Source: Enterococcus nangangensis (GTDB lineage: Bacteria; Bacillota; Bacilli; Lactobacillales; Enterococcaceae). Taken from it: a DNA stretch of 64,000 nt. Positions 51,749 to 60,686 of this stretch are shown here, piece after piece. How positions within the stretch are numbered: the stretch's first letter is position 1; each line of letters starts with the position of its first letter. Where the stretch lies: positions 1 through 64,000 of the forward strand of contig NZ_BJDR01000004.1 in NCBI RefSeq assembly GCF_005405245.1, written 5' to 3'. The position numbers and the translations under genes are program-made. The notes under the pieces were generated by a model. That model was not told the DNA's origin. It ran no database searches and saw only the letters and a list, made by a program, of their open reading frames with translations.

Positions 51749-52399
51749 CTTAACTGATCAGTATCAGTTGACTGCTTCAATCTAACCAAAAATTATACCA
51801 CTTAATATCATAGTTTGAACCGCTCAATCAAGACTAGAAAATATGTAAGTCTCTTTTCAGGAATCGAAATTGAAGCTAGGTTCCTATTTTCTCCTAGGGC
51901 ACGAATGACCTCTTGTTACAATCAGAGTGGATAAAAAGCCGTTAAAAACGAAACTTGTTTTGTTCCTTCGCCATCTTTACCCTAAGTCTACTTTGAATAT
52001 GGCTAGCGGCTTGAATTGCAACGACAATGAAGCCGAAGAGGAATGTCGGTTATCCTACATATCTTTCATTTGGACTGAAATGTACTTGCTCTTGATTGAT
52101 TCTGAAGGTTTCACACATGACGACAGCAACCACTACCTCGTAACATAAGAAAATCGACTGGAGATACAGAGCAAAATGGCTTTATTGTAGGTGATAAAGT
52201 ACGTCATAGACTCTTTGGTCTGAAGAAGTTGTGTAAATCGATGAAATTTATTTAGAGATTCTTTTCGAAAGTAAAGAGTAGCAACAAATATTGCTCCTAG
52301 AAAACTTGAAAAGATTACTGAAGTCTAATGTGAGCGTTACTAATATTGTTCAAAAAATCTAACTCTTTTTTTCAAGTTCAATCCGTTTTTTTAATCAGT
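51749..52399. other. Eroded non-coding stretch
   Basis: About 650 bases without a credible gene. A 73-codon frame (51927-52148) has no ribosome binding site or recognisable pattern. A phrase NGFIVGDKVRHRLFG at 52175-52222 vaguely recalls helicase C-termini but is isolated. I read it as decayed DNA. Confidence 0.45.
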
Positions 52400-52796
52400 A
52401 GGGGCTGTGAAAAAAGTCCCTTACAAAAGCCCATGAAATGACGAAATTCCGTTCATTTCACGGGCTTTTTTTGGGTAAAATAAAAGAAGTATAGGTAGCC
52501 ACCCATACTTCCACTTTAATCCTGAAAGGACTAAACAAATGTATCCTAATTATAACATGAATCAACTTACATTGGACATCAGTACCTCATTCGAGCCAAA
52601 AGAAAATCACGTAGCCCTTTTTATCAACGAGTTAGTGGCATCTCTTCAAATCAAACAACCTTACCTTTTTGGAAGACCAAGAGAATATGATTTGGGTGCA
52701 ATGATGAAGTTGGTTCTTTTTGCCTATACGAGAAAAACGTTTACTATTCGTAAGATTGATCGATTGGCAGAAGAAAATCTTTATGCCCGGTGGTAA
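52400..52796 (+). mobile_element. IS1182-family element, 5' remnant
   Basis: The left end (GGGGCTGTGAAAAAAGTCCC) is followed by a hairpin with GAAATG/CATTTC arms (52426-52472) and the first 85 codons of a transposase. The remaining 80% is missing. Confidence 0.65.
52539..52796 (+). pseudogene. IS1182-type transposase, N-terminal fragment
   Basis: MYPNYNMNQLTLDISTSFEP through FGRPREYDLGAMMKLVLFAY is the usual N-terminus of IS1182-type transposases (about 500-550 residues). Then the frame ends at TAA in foreign sequence. No catalytic residues remain. Confidence 0.75.
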
Positions 52797-52904
52797 CACG
52801 GGGGTACCAAACTCATTGGAAATCCCTCTGATGGTTGCTACAAAAGGCTTCACGAGCATTCTTCAAAGATTCGATTTTTGTCAAAATTAGCTAAATAAAA
52901 AACC

Positions 52905-52966
52905 AAAAGACGTGTGAACGGACCGGCTGCCAGCGGCAGAGCCGAGTTCGTTTACACGTCTTTTTT
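52905..52966. terminator. Two-tier hairpin before the replication module
   Basis: AAAAGACGTGTGAACG pairs with CGTTTACACGTCTTTT, and inside it CGGCT-GCC pairs with GGC-AGCCG, followed by TTTTTT. A strong terminator that would insulate the rep-xis-int module; it could alternatively be part of an origin. Confidence 0.7.
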
Positions 52967-53277
52967 GTGTTTTATCAAAAAAGAAACTTTTTCGAAATGA
53001 GGCGATTAAGGAGCAAATAGTTTAAGAATCTCTTACAAGTCAATTCAATTGCCTGTTGTTTCGAAAAATTGCCCTACTCAGATTGTAGTAGTAATGGAAG
53101 AGAAATCATCCATAAAGAAAATTATGAGAAATTCCACATTTTTTGGAAAATAGGGGGTTCCAAATTGTTCTTGTTAGTGAAGGGAGGAAATTTTATGCAA
53201 CTGATTCGTGCACCCACTCTACTTTGTTTCAACCAATTAAAACAAAGACTAAATTCAAAATCAAAGGAGAAATACAC

Positions 53278-53790
53278 ATGTCAAAAAAATTAATGATCCA
53301 AAAAGGAACCAGTATCTCACTCAACGATTCAGAAACTGTCAATCTAGCCAGTCTACGTTTCGATCTCAAACAATTCAAACTCCCGCAACGTTTTGTTGTA
53401 GCCAAAAGTGATATTCAAATGCGGATGGAACGTGAACAGAACCATGTGGGCGAACGTGTAGAAACCGGGCTAATGACCCTCACCTTCAAAGTCTATGATC
53501 GGGCTTTTGTCGAACTGGTTCTGAATAACGGCGGAACAGAACTCGGCTCCCCGATTACCATTGTGGTCGAGCATCAAGAAGAATTACCCATTTTAGATAA
53601 CTATGAAGACGGCGAGTTGATTCCCATTCGTTTTAATGGTTTAAATGTCTATCCCCGAAAAATTCAGAAAAAGTCATTTGTGGGAGAAGGTCAACCAATG
53701 ATTGACACCTGGCAATTTGCAGCATTGAAAATCAGTGCCACCTCCTATCAACTAGGAGAAGTGAATGAACCAAACACACCGGCAAAGTAA
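53278..53790 (+). CDS. Mobile-element protein preceding Rep (possibly DUF961-like)
   Basis: 170 residues from ATG 53278 (AAAGGAG upstream), beginning MSKKLMIQKGTSISLNDSE. All-beta looking, with VERVETGLMTLTFKVYDR-type strands; no enzyme motif. Its position directly before a Rep_trans protein matches the DUF961 (Tn916 Orf22/23) slot, but the sequence similarity is not clear to me. Its end overlaps the Rep start by 26 bases. Longer upstream frames are rejected for lack of a site. Confidence 0.55.
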   Translation: MSKKLMIQKGTSISLNDSETVNLASLRFDLKQFKLPQRFVVAKSDIQMRMEREQNHVGERVETGLMTLTFKVYDRAFVELVLNNGGTELGSPITIVVEHQEELPILDNYEDGELIPIRFNGLNVYPRKIQKKSFVGEGQPMIDTWQFAALKISATSYQLGEVNEPNTPAK

Positions 53791-54796
53791 CGAATGTCTG
53801 ATCGATTTTCTGCGTTTTTCATTACCGGATGCTTCGATGGAAAAAGTTGCGGACTTACTGGGAATTGCCCTTTCTGACTTTACTTCAGAAAAGAAAGGGA
53901 GTCCTTTTCCCACTTACGATTCTCACTATTCCTTTGCAGATATTATCATTCACCAAAGTGACCACCACCACAATCTCTTAGTAAACTTATCGGGTCAAGG
54001 GTGTCGCCAATACGAAGAATATATGTCTAGTGTGGAGGGTTGGCATTGGCAGAAATTCTTAGCCACCATTTTAAAAGCCAAAGGAACCATTACTCGTGCC
54101 GACTTGGCAATGGATTTATTTGACGGCTCCTCTCCTCCTGTATCTACTTTGCAAAAATACGTGAGGAACGGCCAACTCAGCTCTCAAAGCCGCCACTTTC
54201 GGGAAGTAAACAGTGGGCAACTACAGGAAGGCATTCTGACTGGTCATACGCTTTACATTGGCGCTCAGCCACAACTACTGCGGATTTATGACAAAAAGCA
54301 AGAAATACGCGATAAAACGGGAGAAATTGCCCAAGTCAACGAGTGGGTTCGCTGGGAATTGGAGTTAACCGATCAAAAAGCTCGGCAAGCCGTAAAAAAG
54401 CTTGCGAAAGGAATACCACTCAATACGGTAATTCGTGGCATTTTAGCTTCCCACTACAGCTTCAAGACCAAACCCAAAGGCCCCGTCAACTATCACAACA
54501 AAGCTCGTTGGCCGAACATGAAATGGTGGGATAAATTTGTGGGGGACATGCCCAAAATCCCCTTACGTGTAGTTCGTGAAAAGCCAACCTTTTCCAAGAA
54601 GAAAGCATGGTTAGAAAATGCCACTTCGAAATCGCTCGCCATGATTTATGAAGCTTTTCTACAAGCCTATGGCCCAGAACAAGCAGAAGTTTATTTGAGA
54701 GAATTACTAGCCAAAGGAAAAGAAAAATTCACGGAAACAGATCAGACCTTTATCGAACAAAAAATACTGGAATTGGAAAATGAAGATTCTTACTAG
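53765..54796 (+). CDS. Rep_trans-type replication initiator / relaxase
   Basis: 343 residues. Belongs to the Rep_trans (PF02486) family: N-terminal HxFE-like portion with VNLSGQGCRQYEEY, RADLAMDLFD, and the catalytic-type LRIYDKKQE near residue 182. Proteins like this initiate rolling-circle replication of plasmids and ICEs (Tn916 Orf20 relatives). AGGAG six bases before the ATG. Followed by the excisionase-like gene; the coupling protein (FtsK-like) usually preceding it is missing. Confidence 0.85.
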   Translation: MNQTHRQSNECLIDFLRFSLPDASMEKVADLLGIALSDFTSEKKGSPFPTYDSHYSFADIIIHQSDHHHNLLVNLSGQGCRQYEEYMSSVEGWHWQKFLATILKAKGTITRADLAMDLFDGSSPPVSTLQKYVRNGQLSSQSRHFREVNSGQLQEGILTGHTLYIGAQPQLLRIYDKKQEIRDKTGEIAQVNEWVRWELELTDQKARQAVKKLAKGIPLNTVIRGILASHYSFKTKPKGPVNYHNKARWPNMKWWDKFVGDMPKIPLRVVREKPTFSKKKAWLENATSKSLAMIYEAFLQAYGPEQAEVYLRELLAKGKEKFTETDQTFIEQKILELENEDSY

Positions 54797-54812
54797 AGAA
54801 AGGAGGTTACCT

Positions 54813-55088
54813 ATGCACGAAGTTCAATTTTTACTGAACGATGAGCAGATGAAACAGCTAGGAAATAGTGTTTACACACTTCTTCTAAACAATGTGAATC
54901 AAGTACGACAAGATACTGCGATCGACAAACGCTATTTAACCAAGAAAGAAACTTGCCAATATCTCCATATTGCGAACAACACTTTGGATAAATGGGTCGA
55001 ACAAGGACTGCCAAAAATCACGATTCAAGGTGTTGTGCGTTTTGATCGGCAAGCTATAGACGAATGGCTCCATTGCTATACTCGCTAG
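54813..55088 (+). CDS. Excisionase-like helix-turn-helix protein
   Basis: 91 residues. The C-terminal half (YLTKKETCQYLHIANNTLDK then WVEQGLPKITIQGVVRF) is a MerR-like winged HTH of the excisionase/DNA-binding type. AAAGGAGG before ATG 54813. It sits between Rep and Int, the normal Xis position. A hairpin AGAACGTAG...CTACGTTCT follows (55104-55128). Confidence 0.8.
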   Translation: MHEVQFLLNDEQMKQLGNSVYTLLLNNVNQVRQDTAIDKRYLTKKETCQYLHIANNTLDKWVEQGLPKITIQGVVRFDRQAIDEWLHCYTR

Positions 55089-55156
55089 AAGCGGTTTATA
55101 ATCAGAACGTAGTCATTCCTACGTTCTGGTTTGCGTATAAGAAAGCAGGAAGGAAC

Positions 55157-56392
55157 ATGGCAATTACTAAACTGAAAAACAACCACTACAAATTGGAGGT
55201 GTTTTACCCCAAGGAGGTGCGACAAATTCTAGGTGTCACTACCGAACGCTACCGCAAAACATTTAGGACGAAAAAAGAAGCGGAACAAGCTGAAAAAGAC
55301 CTGTCTCAAAAAATTCAACGTGTGCTTAATGAAAAGAGTGCTCGTTCATTTGAATTAAACGGGCATATCAAATTCAAAGAGTTTTATGAAACAGTTTGGT
55401 TGGATATGTATATCGCTGGTTCTACTGGACGATCTAGGCAAATACCAACTGCCACAACCATTAGCAATACGAAAGATGTCTTCCGTCTTCATATTCTACC
55501 GATGTTTGGTGAATATTCCATCAAGTTCTTAAACGACAATAAAGACTTTGTGCTTCGTGCTTTGATGAAAAAGTCCCAAATTTATGCCAATATCAAAATC
55601 ATCAAAAGTTACGTCAACCAGATTTTTGATATTGCGGAGCTATTAGAGTATATCGAATACAATCGGATTGAAAAAGTGATTCGGTATGTGGGTGATCCTA
55701 AGAAACAGCAACTAAAGGCGGAACGTCAGCTAAACGGTGAAGCACTGACAGCCGAAGAATTGATTGATTGGTTAGACGCAGCGAATGAGGATTACAGCAA
55801 TGGTTCTCTAATCATGCAAGACTATGTTCTCTTGATGCTAACGTTGAACCTAGGGGACCGCAAGAGCGAATCCTATGCCCTTCAGTGGAAGCATATTGAT
55901 TTTGAAAATGGTTATGTCAGTTTGATTCAAAGTAAGGATAAGTTTGGCAATTTAAAATCCACAAAAGGGCGCAAAGCCACGAAGTTCAAGATTCCGACAT
56001 TCCTTATTAAACTATTGAAAGAATGGAAGCAAAAACAAAAGGAAGAACTGCTACAGTTGGGCATTAAACAGACGAAAGAACAATTTCTTTTCACTTATGC
56101 CAATCGAAGTGGCGAAGTAAATATTCCGGTTCATGTGGATTACTTAAATTATCGGCTAAAATCCATTCGCCGAAGACATGAGGAACTGGTTCAGACAAAC
56201 CCTCACAAACTACGCCATACCTTTAGTACGTTAGCTCGTGAAGGCGGTGCAACAATGGCGCAAATTTCTCAAGCCTTAACCCATTCGGATATCAAAACGA
56301 CAGAAATATACGTTAATACCCCAAATGTTGTCGATCTTTCCACTTATGAAAAATTCGAGAAACGCCTAGATGAAGCTCGAAAAGCAAAATAA
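55157..56392 (+). CDS. Tyrosine integrase of the rpsI-integrated element
   Basis: 411 residues from ATG 55157 (AGGAAGG upstream). N-terminal arm-binding domain (KKEAEQAEKDLSQKIQR region), SAM-like core-binding domain (about 85-180) and catalytic domain with Arg in LGDRKSESYALQW, HKLRHTFSTL (HxxR), the second His in ALTHSDIKTTE and Tyr in IYVNTP. All catalytic residues are present, so it may be active. It points toward rpsI, 170 bases from the att-like site. Confidence 0.92.
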   Translation: MAITKLKNNHYKLEVFYPKEVRQILGVTTERYRKTFRTKKEAEQAEKDLSQKIQRVLNEKSARSFELNGHIKFKEFYETVWLDMYIAGSTGRSRQIPTATTISNTKDVFRLHILPMFGEYSIKFLNDNKDFVLRALMKKSQIYANIKIIKSYVNQIFDIAELLEYIEYNRIEKVIRYVGDPKKQQLKAERQLNGEALTAEELIDWLDAANEDYSNGSLIMQDYVLLMLTLNLGDRKSESYALQWKHIDFENGYVSLIQSKDKFGNLKSTKGRKATKFKIPTFLIKLLKEWKQKQKEELLQLGIKQTKEQFLFTYANRSGEVNIPVHVDYLNYRLKSIRRRHEELVQTNPHKLRHTFSTLAREGGATMAQISQALTHSDIKTTEIYVNTPNVVDLSTYEKFEKRLDEARKAK

Positions 56393-56481
56393 ATAACTAT
56401 TTAAAATAACAATCAAACAAACTAAAAAGAACGATTATATAGTGTCCGACCTAGGTCTTAAAAACAGCCAATTCAAAATCT

Positions 56482-56508
56482 CGTACATTTTTTCGTACCT
56501 AAGCGTAC
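56482..56508. repeat. Three CGTAC motifs near the right end
   Basis: CGTAC at 56482, 56494 and 56504 (spacing 12 and 10), between int and the att-like site, mirrored by two copies at the left end. Candidate arm-type integrase sites. Confidence 0.4.
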
Positions 56509-56542
56509 AAAAAAAGACACTTCCCCAAAATCGGAAAGTGCC
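56509..56542 (-). terminator. Terminator downstream of rpsI
   Basis: GGCACTTTCC...GGGGAAGTGTC followed by TTTTTTT on the minus strand. It lies beyond the att-like site, so if the element model is right it is supplied by the element. Confidence 0.75.
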
Positions 56543-56565
56543 AGAAACGTTGATATATAAAGGAT

Positions 56566-56617
56566 ATTAACGCTTAGAGAACTGTGAAGCTTTACGTGCT
56601 TTCTTAAGACCTGGTTT
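56566..56617 (-). repeat. rpsI 3' end acting as right att-like site
   Basis: Partner of the 36176-36227 copy. Covers the last 16 codons and stop of the functional rpsI. Identical blocks GTGAAGCTTTACG and TTAAGACCTGGTTT are the best candidates for the crossover core. Confidence 0.7.
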
Positions 56618-56959
56618 TTTACGTTCAACCATCCGAGCATCACGAGTAAGCAAGCCAGCGCGTTTTAATGCTCCGCGGAAGTCTGGGTCTACTTGTAATA
56701 ATGCACGAGAGATACCGTGGCGGATTGCGCCAGATTGACCTGAGTAGCCACCACCGTTAACGTTTACGAAAACATCGTAAGCGCCTTTGGTTTCAGTTAC
56801 TGCAAATGGTTGGTTAATTACTTCACGCAAGTCAGCGTGTGGAATGTATTCTTCAACAGTTTTGCTATTGACAGTGATTTTACCTGAGCCTGGTACTAAA
56901 CGTACGCGGGCTACAGATTTTTTACGACGGCCTGTGCCGATATATTGAGCTTGTGCCAA
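56567..56959 (-). CDS. rpsI: Ribosomal protein uS9
   Basis: 130 residues, complete: [20 protein letters not shown] at the N-terminus, [20 protein letters not shown] and the basic tail [17 protein letters not shown] that contacts P-site tRNA. Second gene of rplM-rpsI, 13 bases after rplM. Its 3' end is the apparent integration target, and the reading frame is kept intact. Confidence 0.97.
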   Translation of the reverse strand: MAQAQYIGTGRRKKSVARVRLVPGSGKITVNSKTVEEYIPHADLREVINQPFAVTETKGAYDVFVNVNGGGYSGQSGAIRHGISRALLQVDPDFRGALKRAGLLTRDARMVERKKPGLKKARKASQFSKR

Positions 56960-56972
56960 TGTAATTCCCTCC

Positions 56973-57416
56973 TTAGATTAAGTTCGTCAAGTCTAAAACT
57001 TCTGGTTGTTGAGCTGCATGGTTGTGCTCAGCGCCACCGTAGACGTGTAATTTAGTGAATTGTTGACGTCCTAAAGTGTTTTTAGGAAGCATCCCTTTAA
57101 CAGAAGTTTCGATCAAGCGACGAGAATTGTTAGCACGTAATTCGCCTGCCGTTACGGATTTTAATCCGCCTGGGTAGTTGGAATGACGGTAGTAAATCTT
57201 GTCTGTAGCTTTTTTACCTGTTAATTTAATTTTGTCAGCGTTAATCACGATTACAAAATCGCCTGTATCCACATGAGGAGTGAATGTTGGTTTGTTTTTA
57301 CCGCGTAGTACTGAAGCAACGACTGCTGATAAGCGTCCTAAAGGAATATCAGTTGCATCGACTACGTACCATTTACGTTCTACTTCGCCTGTTTTGGCCA
57401 TATATGTTGTACGCAC
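56973..57416 (-). CDS. rplM: Ribosomal protein uL13
   Basis: 147 residues starting at GTG 57414-57416 ([20 protein letters not shown]), the usual L13 N-terminus, behind GGAGGAAACAAAC. A TTG five codons upstream overlaps that site and is rejected. [24 protein letters not shown] and [11 protein letters not shown] are present. Confidence 0.97.
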   Translation of the reverse strand: MRTTYMAKTGEVERKWYVVDATDIPLGRLSAVVASVLRGKNKPTFTPHVDTGDFVIVINADKIKLTGKKATDKIYYRHSNYPGGLKSVTAGELRANNSRRLIETSVKGMLPKNTLGRQQFTKLHVYGGAEHNHAAQQPEVLDLTNLI

Positions 57417-57502
57417 GTTTGTTTCCTCCAATTATTCGTTTAATGTTTGACATACACGTTGAGTTTCCGGGGCTCTTTGTGGGGCAAACAATACCATCTA
57501 AC

Positions 57503-57531
57503 ATGATACCGAATTATTACGGGGGTGTCAA
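57503..57531 (-). promoter_or_regulatory. Promoter of rplM-rpsI
   Basis: TTGACA and TATCAT with 17 bases between on the minus strand, about 90 bases before rplM; the leader may carry autoregulatory structure. Confidence 0.8.
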
Positions 57532-57614
57532 TCAAATTTCATGAAATAAGGAGGAAAATTCTCACTGCAAAGCCTGTGGTGACAAATTTATTTTTCCACA
57601 GCTGTTTTATCGCT

Positions 57615-58217
57615 TTATTTCGGGAAAAGATGTTGGTTCACTTCAGTAAAATATTCTTCATCCGTCATCCCATATTGCAAACTGGTCACCCATTGTCCTT
57701 CAAAAAAACGGGCTTTAGGAATGCGGGCTTCTAAGCGCAGTCCAACTTTTTCCATCACGCGGGCGGAATTGACATTTAATTCCAGACAGTCGGCATAGAC
57801 GTGGACTAAACGTAAGGTGTTAAAGCTGAGGTCTAAAAGAGCGTGGCAGGCTTCTGGCATGATTCCTTGACCCCAATAGTCAGCATTTAAAGCGTAGCCG
57901 ATTTCAGCTTGGCGATTTTCTTTGACGCGCAAGTCGATGGTGCCGATTAATTGATTCGTTTCTTTAAGGGCAATGGCAAATTTCCCTAAAGGTTCTTTGC
58001 CAAAATAATCAGCAGTTCGTTCTAGCGTGTCTGTCAAACTTTCATGAGGTGGAAAAATAAAGCGCGTGTTACTGGTACTCTTAGCGTAACGATAAATGTC
58101 GGGGGCATCCCCTAACGTCACCGGGCGCAAAATAAGGCGCTGCGTTTCTAGATGACTATGTTGGGCTAACAAATAATTTATTTTCATGGGGGAAAAAATT
58201 TCTTCCATCTTGTTCAC
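57615..58217 (-). CDS. RimJ/RimL-type GNAT acetyltransferase
   Basis: 200 residues; LETQRLILRPVTLGDAPDIY, then EIGYALNADYWGQGIMPEAC and the C-terminal ARVMEKVGLRLEARIPK. Intact paralogue of the frameshifted gene at 29.7-30.3 kb, sharing the phrase L-RLILRPV-L-DA-D-Y and the whole domain order. GTG at 58215-58217 or ATG 58206-58208 are both possible starts. Probably modifies protein N-termini or small molecules. Confidence 0.85.
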   Translation of the reverse strand: MNKMEEIFSPMKINYLLAQHSHLETQRLILRPVTLGDAPDIYRYAKSTSNTRFIFPPHESLTDTLERTADYFGKEPLGKFAIALKETNQLIGTIDLRVKENRQAEIGYALNADYWGQGIMPEACHALLDLSFNTLRLVHVYADCLELNVNSARVMEKVGLRLEARIPKARFFEGQWVTSLQYGMTDEEYFTEVNQHLFPK

Positions 58218-58289
58218 AACCTTTTAGATAATTTTTATCAGCATAGACTAAATTTATTTTTTTGACAACTGCTAGTGTCAGGTAACTTT

Positions 58290-58317
58290 TTCAACTTTTT
58301 TTCCCCTATGCTATAAT
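58290..58317 (+). promoter_or_regulatory. Promoter of the yueI-like gene
   Basis: TATAAT preceded by TTCAAC with 16 bases between, about 35 bases upstream of the start codon. Confidence 0.55.
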
Positions 58318-58352
58318 AATGAGTGTAACCGATGATTAAAGGAGGTGGTCTT

Positions 58353-58802
58353 TTGAGCGAGGATGTCACACAACGGGTCTTACAAGGGATAAACGGTGCG
58401 CCGCAACTAAAAGTCGACGAAAAAAATCGTTACCTGAGTAACTTTAAAGAGCGGGTCATTTTTACCGTAGCCAATCAAGAGTTAAGCAATGGTCGAGTCA
58501 CCAAGCTGGTGGCCCAAGAAGTTGCGCAATATCCAGACGGTCAGTTTTATTTCAATGGGCAAATGTCTAGCGAGCTACAAGGGACGTGGATTGCGCTTGC
58601 CACCACTCACCACCGTCCTTTCACCATTATTAATAATCACGTTTCTTCAGAGGCGACAGCGTTAGGTGTGGTCTATGCTGGTTTGACCGCCATAGATTTA
58701 CCTACAGTTGCCCTCTTAGAAAAATATCCAGTGGAAACTCCGCCGACAAAAAAAGATTCGGTTAAAGAAGACGAAAGTTTTTGGTCACGCTTATTCCACT
58801 AA
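58353..58802 (+). CDS. YueI-family protein (DUF1694)
   Basis: 149 residues from TTG 58353 behind AAAGGAGGTGG (an ATG-type longer frame overlaps the site). The DUF1694 pattern is visible: YLSNFKERVIFTVANQEL, then INNHVSSEATALGVVYAG. YueI is linked to Bacillus low-molecular-weight stress proteins, function unknown. Followed 12 bases later by an unknown gene. Confidence 0.8.
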   Translation: MSEDVTQRVLQGINGAPQLKVDEKNRYLSNFKERVIFTVANQELSNGRVTKLVAQEVAQYPDGQFYFNGQMSSELQGTWIALATTHHRPFTIINNHVSSEATALGVVYAGLTAIDLPTVALLEKYPVETPPTKKDSVKEDESFWSRLFH

Positions 58803-58814
58803 GGAGGAATTAGA

Positions 58815-59222
58815 ATGGATAAAATTGCTTTACGGAGAGATTTAGCCACGGCCTTGACCCTCCACATTCATCTTTTGCAAGAGGTAGAAGAAATCTCAGA
58901 GGAAAACATGGAAGCTTTCACCTTTATGATGCGGAGCTTTGGTTTTATGTTGGACCGCGCACCAGCTGTCTTGTATGAAGAAAAAGATGAAGATGATCTC
59001 AACTACATGATGTTCCAGTACTATAGTTTGTTAACTGAGCTGAAGTACAATATTTTAATGAGCTTTCCTTACGCGACTTTAAATGGTCGCCGCTTGTTGG
59101 AACTGGCTGAAGATTTCCCTACCACCTACGAAAAAGAATTAAAAAATTGGTGGGAAGAAAAGACTGGTCTACACATTGAAGAAACAAAACAAACTATTTT
59201 AATTGAAGATTTTTCTTATTAA
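58815..59222 (+). CDS. Unknown helical protein after yueI
   Basis: 135 residues, not recognised. Highly acidic and helical, DLATALTLHIHLLQEVEEIS at the start, ending EDFSY. No signal peptide or metal motif. In tandem with the YueI-like gene (12-base gap, AAGGAGG) and ended by a terminator, so the two are co-expressed. Confidence 0.65.
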   Translation: MDKIALRRDLATALTLHIHLLQEVEEISEENMEAFTFMMRSFGFMLDRAPAVLYEEKDEDDLNYMMFQYYSLLTELKYNILMSFPYATLNGRRLLELAEDFPTTYEKELKNWWEEKTGLHIEETKQTILIEDFSY

Positions 59223-59233
59223 ACAGTACAAAT

Positions 59234-59269
59234 GACTCGTCTTCCCACTTACGGGAGGCGAGTTTTTTT
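59234..59269 (+). terminator. Terminator of the yueI operon
   Basis: GACTCGTCTTCCC...GGGAGGCGAG followed by TTTTTTT. Confidence 0.85.
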
Positions 59270-59611
59270 GTCTTGACACTTTTTAGAGACAATGTGAAAT
59301 AGTTATTTTAAAAATTATTTATTCCGCCGTTTGTTAAGTAAGACGTTTAATCTACAGGCCTTGATTTTCTCATGATAATCTCACAATGTTCGGAATTTAT
59401 CCCCTTACATTTTTCTCACAAAAATTATTCAGCGATTCACATGGAACAGCTTTCTTTAAGAATTATGAGTATCTCCGGCTGATTCTCTTCAATTTTTTAT
59501 AATCTCCTTTTAAGATTGTAGGGTATAATATATTCAGTTACTAAATTTTTATGGCGGAGGTCTAGAGTTTAGTAATTTTTTCCAAAAAAATTTGATAATT
59601 GGGGTCGTCGT
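59270..59611. other. Leader/promoter region of the ABC importer
   Basis: About 340 bases without a gene. A TATAAT at 59524-59529 is the likely -10 for the ATPase gene, but no convincing -35 is at the right distance. I do not see a clear CRE or operator. Confidence 0.45.
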
Positions 59612-60685
59612 ATGATTGAAGTAAACAACTTACAAAAGGTCTATGAAAATGGCTTTGAAGCGTTAAAATCCGTAAACTTTTCCATTGAAAAAGGGGATTT
59701 AGTTTGTCTATTGGGTCCTAGTGGTTGCGGCAAGTCGACTATTTTAAATTTAATTGCCGGACTTTTAACGCCTAGTGCTGGCGATATTAAGTTTGCCGGA
59801 GAATCCATCGTCAAAACGGAACCAAAAGATCGCAACATCGGCTTTGTTTTCCAAAACTATGCCTTGTATCCACATATGTCAGTGGAACAAAACGTCATGT
59901 TTCCTTTAACTGTCGGCAATAAAAAAGTGCCGAAAGAACAAGCGCGGGCTGCCGCTGATAAATTTATGCGCCTCACTAACATCGAGGACTTGAAAGATAA
60001 AAAGCCAGGCACTTTATCTGGTGGGCAACAACAACGGGTGGCTATCACGCGGGCACTAGTGCAAAATCCACAAGTTCTTTTACTAGATGAACCTTTAAGT
60101 AACTTAGATGCACGTTTGCGTTTACGGATTCGGGAAGAAATTCGCCGTTTAGTCAAAGAAGTGGGCATTACCACGATCTTCGTAACCCACGACCAAGAAG
60201 AGGCTTTGTCCATCAGTGATAAAATCATCTTGTTAAATGAAGGGGTCATTCAACAAAACGACGATCCACAAAATTTATATTTAGAGCCAGCCAACTTATT
60301 CGTAGCCCAATTTATTGGCAATCCAATTATTAATATCTTGCCAATGCGCTTGGAAAAGGGCGTCTTCCATCACGATAACATCGCCATCCCGCAAGAACGT
60401 TTTGTCACGGAGCGCTTTAAAGCCGAAGTAAAAGACGGCAACTATTTCTTAGGGATTCGTCCGGAAGATGTTTTACCAGTAGACGGCATTGGGGCCTTTG
60501 CGGCTGTGATTGACGGTGTCGAATTAATCGGACGAGAACGAATTTTAAAATTCGACCTAGGAATTGAACACATGAAAGCCATCGTCAGTGTGGAAGACGC
60601 CATCGAAGAAGGGGCTAACTTAAACTTTGACCTGGCGTATCATAAAGCCTTCCTCTTTGACGAAAGCGGAAAGCGAGTCTACTAA
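59612..60685 (+). CDS. ABC importer ATPase (UgpC/MsmK-like)
   Basis: 357 residues: GPSGCGKST, LSGGQQQRVAI, LLLDEPLSNLDARLR, then a C-terminal TOBE region (about 240-357, with FLGIRPEDVLP). Belongs to the CUT1 group that energises sugar or glycerol-3-phosphate importers. Followed two bases later by the first permease, so dedicated rather than shared. GGGG-rich upstream; ATG 59612. Confidence 0.88.
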   Translation: MIEVNNLQKVYENGFEALKSVNFSIEKGDLVCLLGPSGCGKSTILNLIAGLLTPSAGDIKFAGESIVKTEPKDRNIGFVFQNYALYPHMSVEQNVMFPLTVGNKKVPKEQARAAADKFMRLTNIEDLKDKKPGTLSGGQQQRVAITRALVQNPQVLLLDEPLSNLDARLRLRIREEIRRLVKEVGITTIFVTHDQEEALSISDKIILLNEGVIQQNDDPQNLYLEPANLFVAQFIGNPIINILPMRLEKGVFHHDNIAIPQERFVTERFKAEVKDGNYFLGIRPEDVLPVDGIGAFAAVIDGVELIGRERILKFDLGIEHMKAIVSVEDAIEEGANLNFDLAYHKAFLFDESGKRVY

Positions 60686-60686
60686 G

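Larger units (their letters stand above)
36176..56617. mobile_element. Degenerate ~20.4-kb integrated element in the 3' end of rpsI
   Basis: Bounded by the two rpsI 3' copies. The tyrosine integrase, excisionase-like protein and Rep_trans initiator lie just inside the rpsI end in the order expected of ICE/IME integration modules, and ICEs are known to use rpsI in streptococci. The interior holds cargo, four IS families, fragments of an integrase and a topoisomerase, and a resolvase, but no complete conjugation set (no coupling protein or T4SS gene visible). I read it as an element that has lost transfer genes by IS activity. Excision is not demonstrated. Confidence 0.65.

Noticed and set aside
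51927-52148. 73-codon frame in the gap after glsB
   Set aside because: No ribosome binding site, no recognisable domain, surrounded by decayed sequence.
54813-56392. Whole island as a phage or PICI
   Set aside because: Integrase, Xis and Rep could fit, but no capsid, terminase, packaging or phage regulatory genes are visible.
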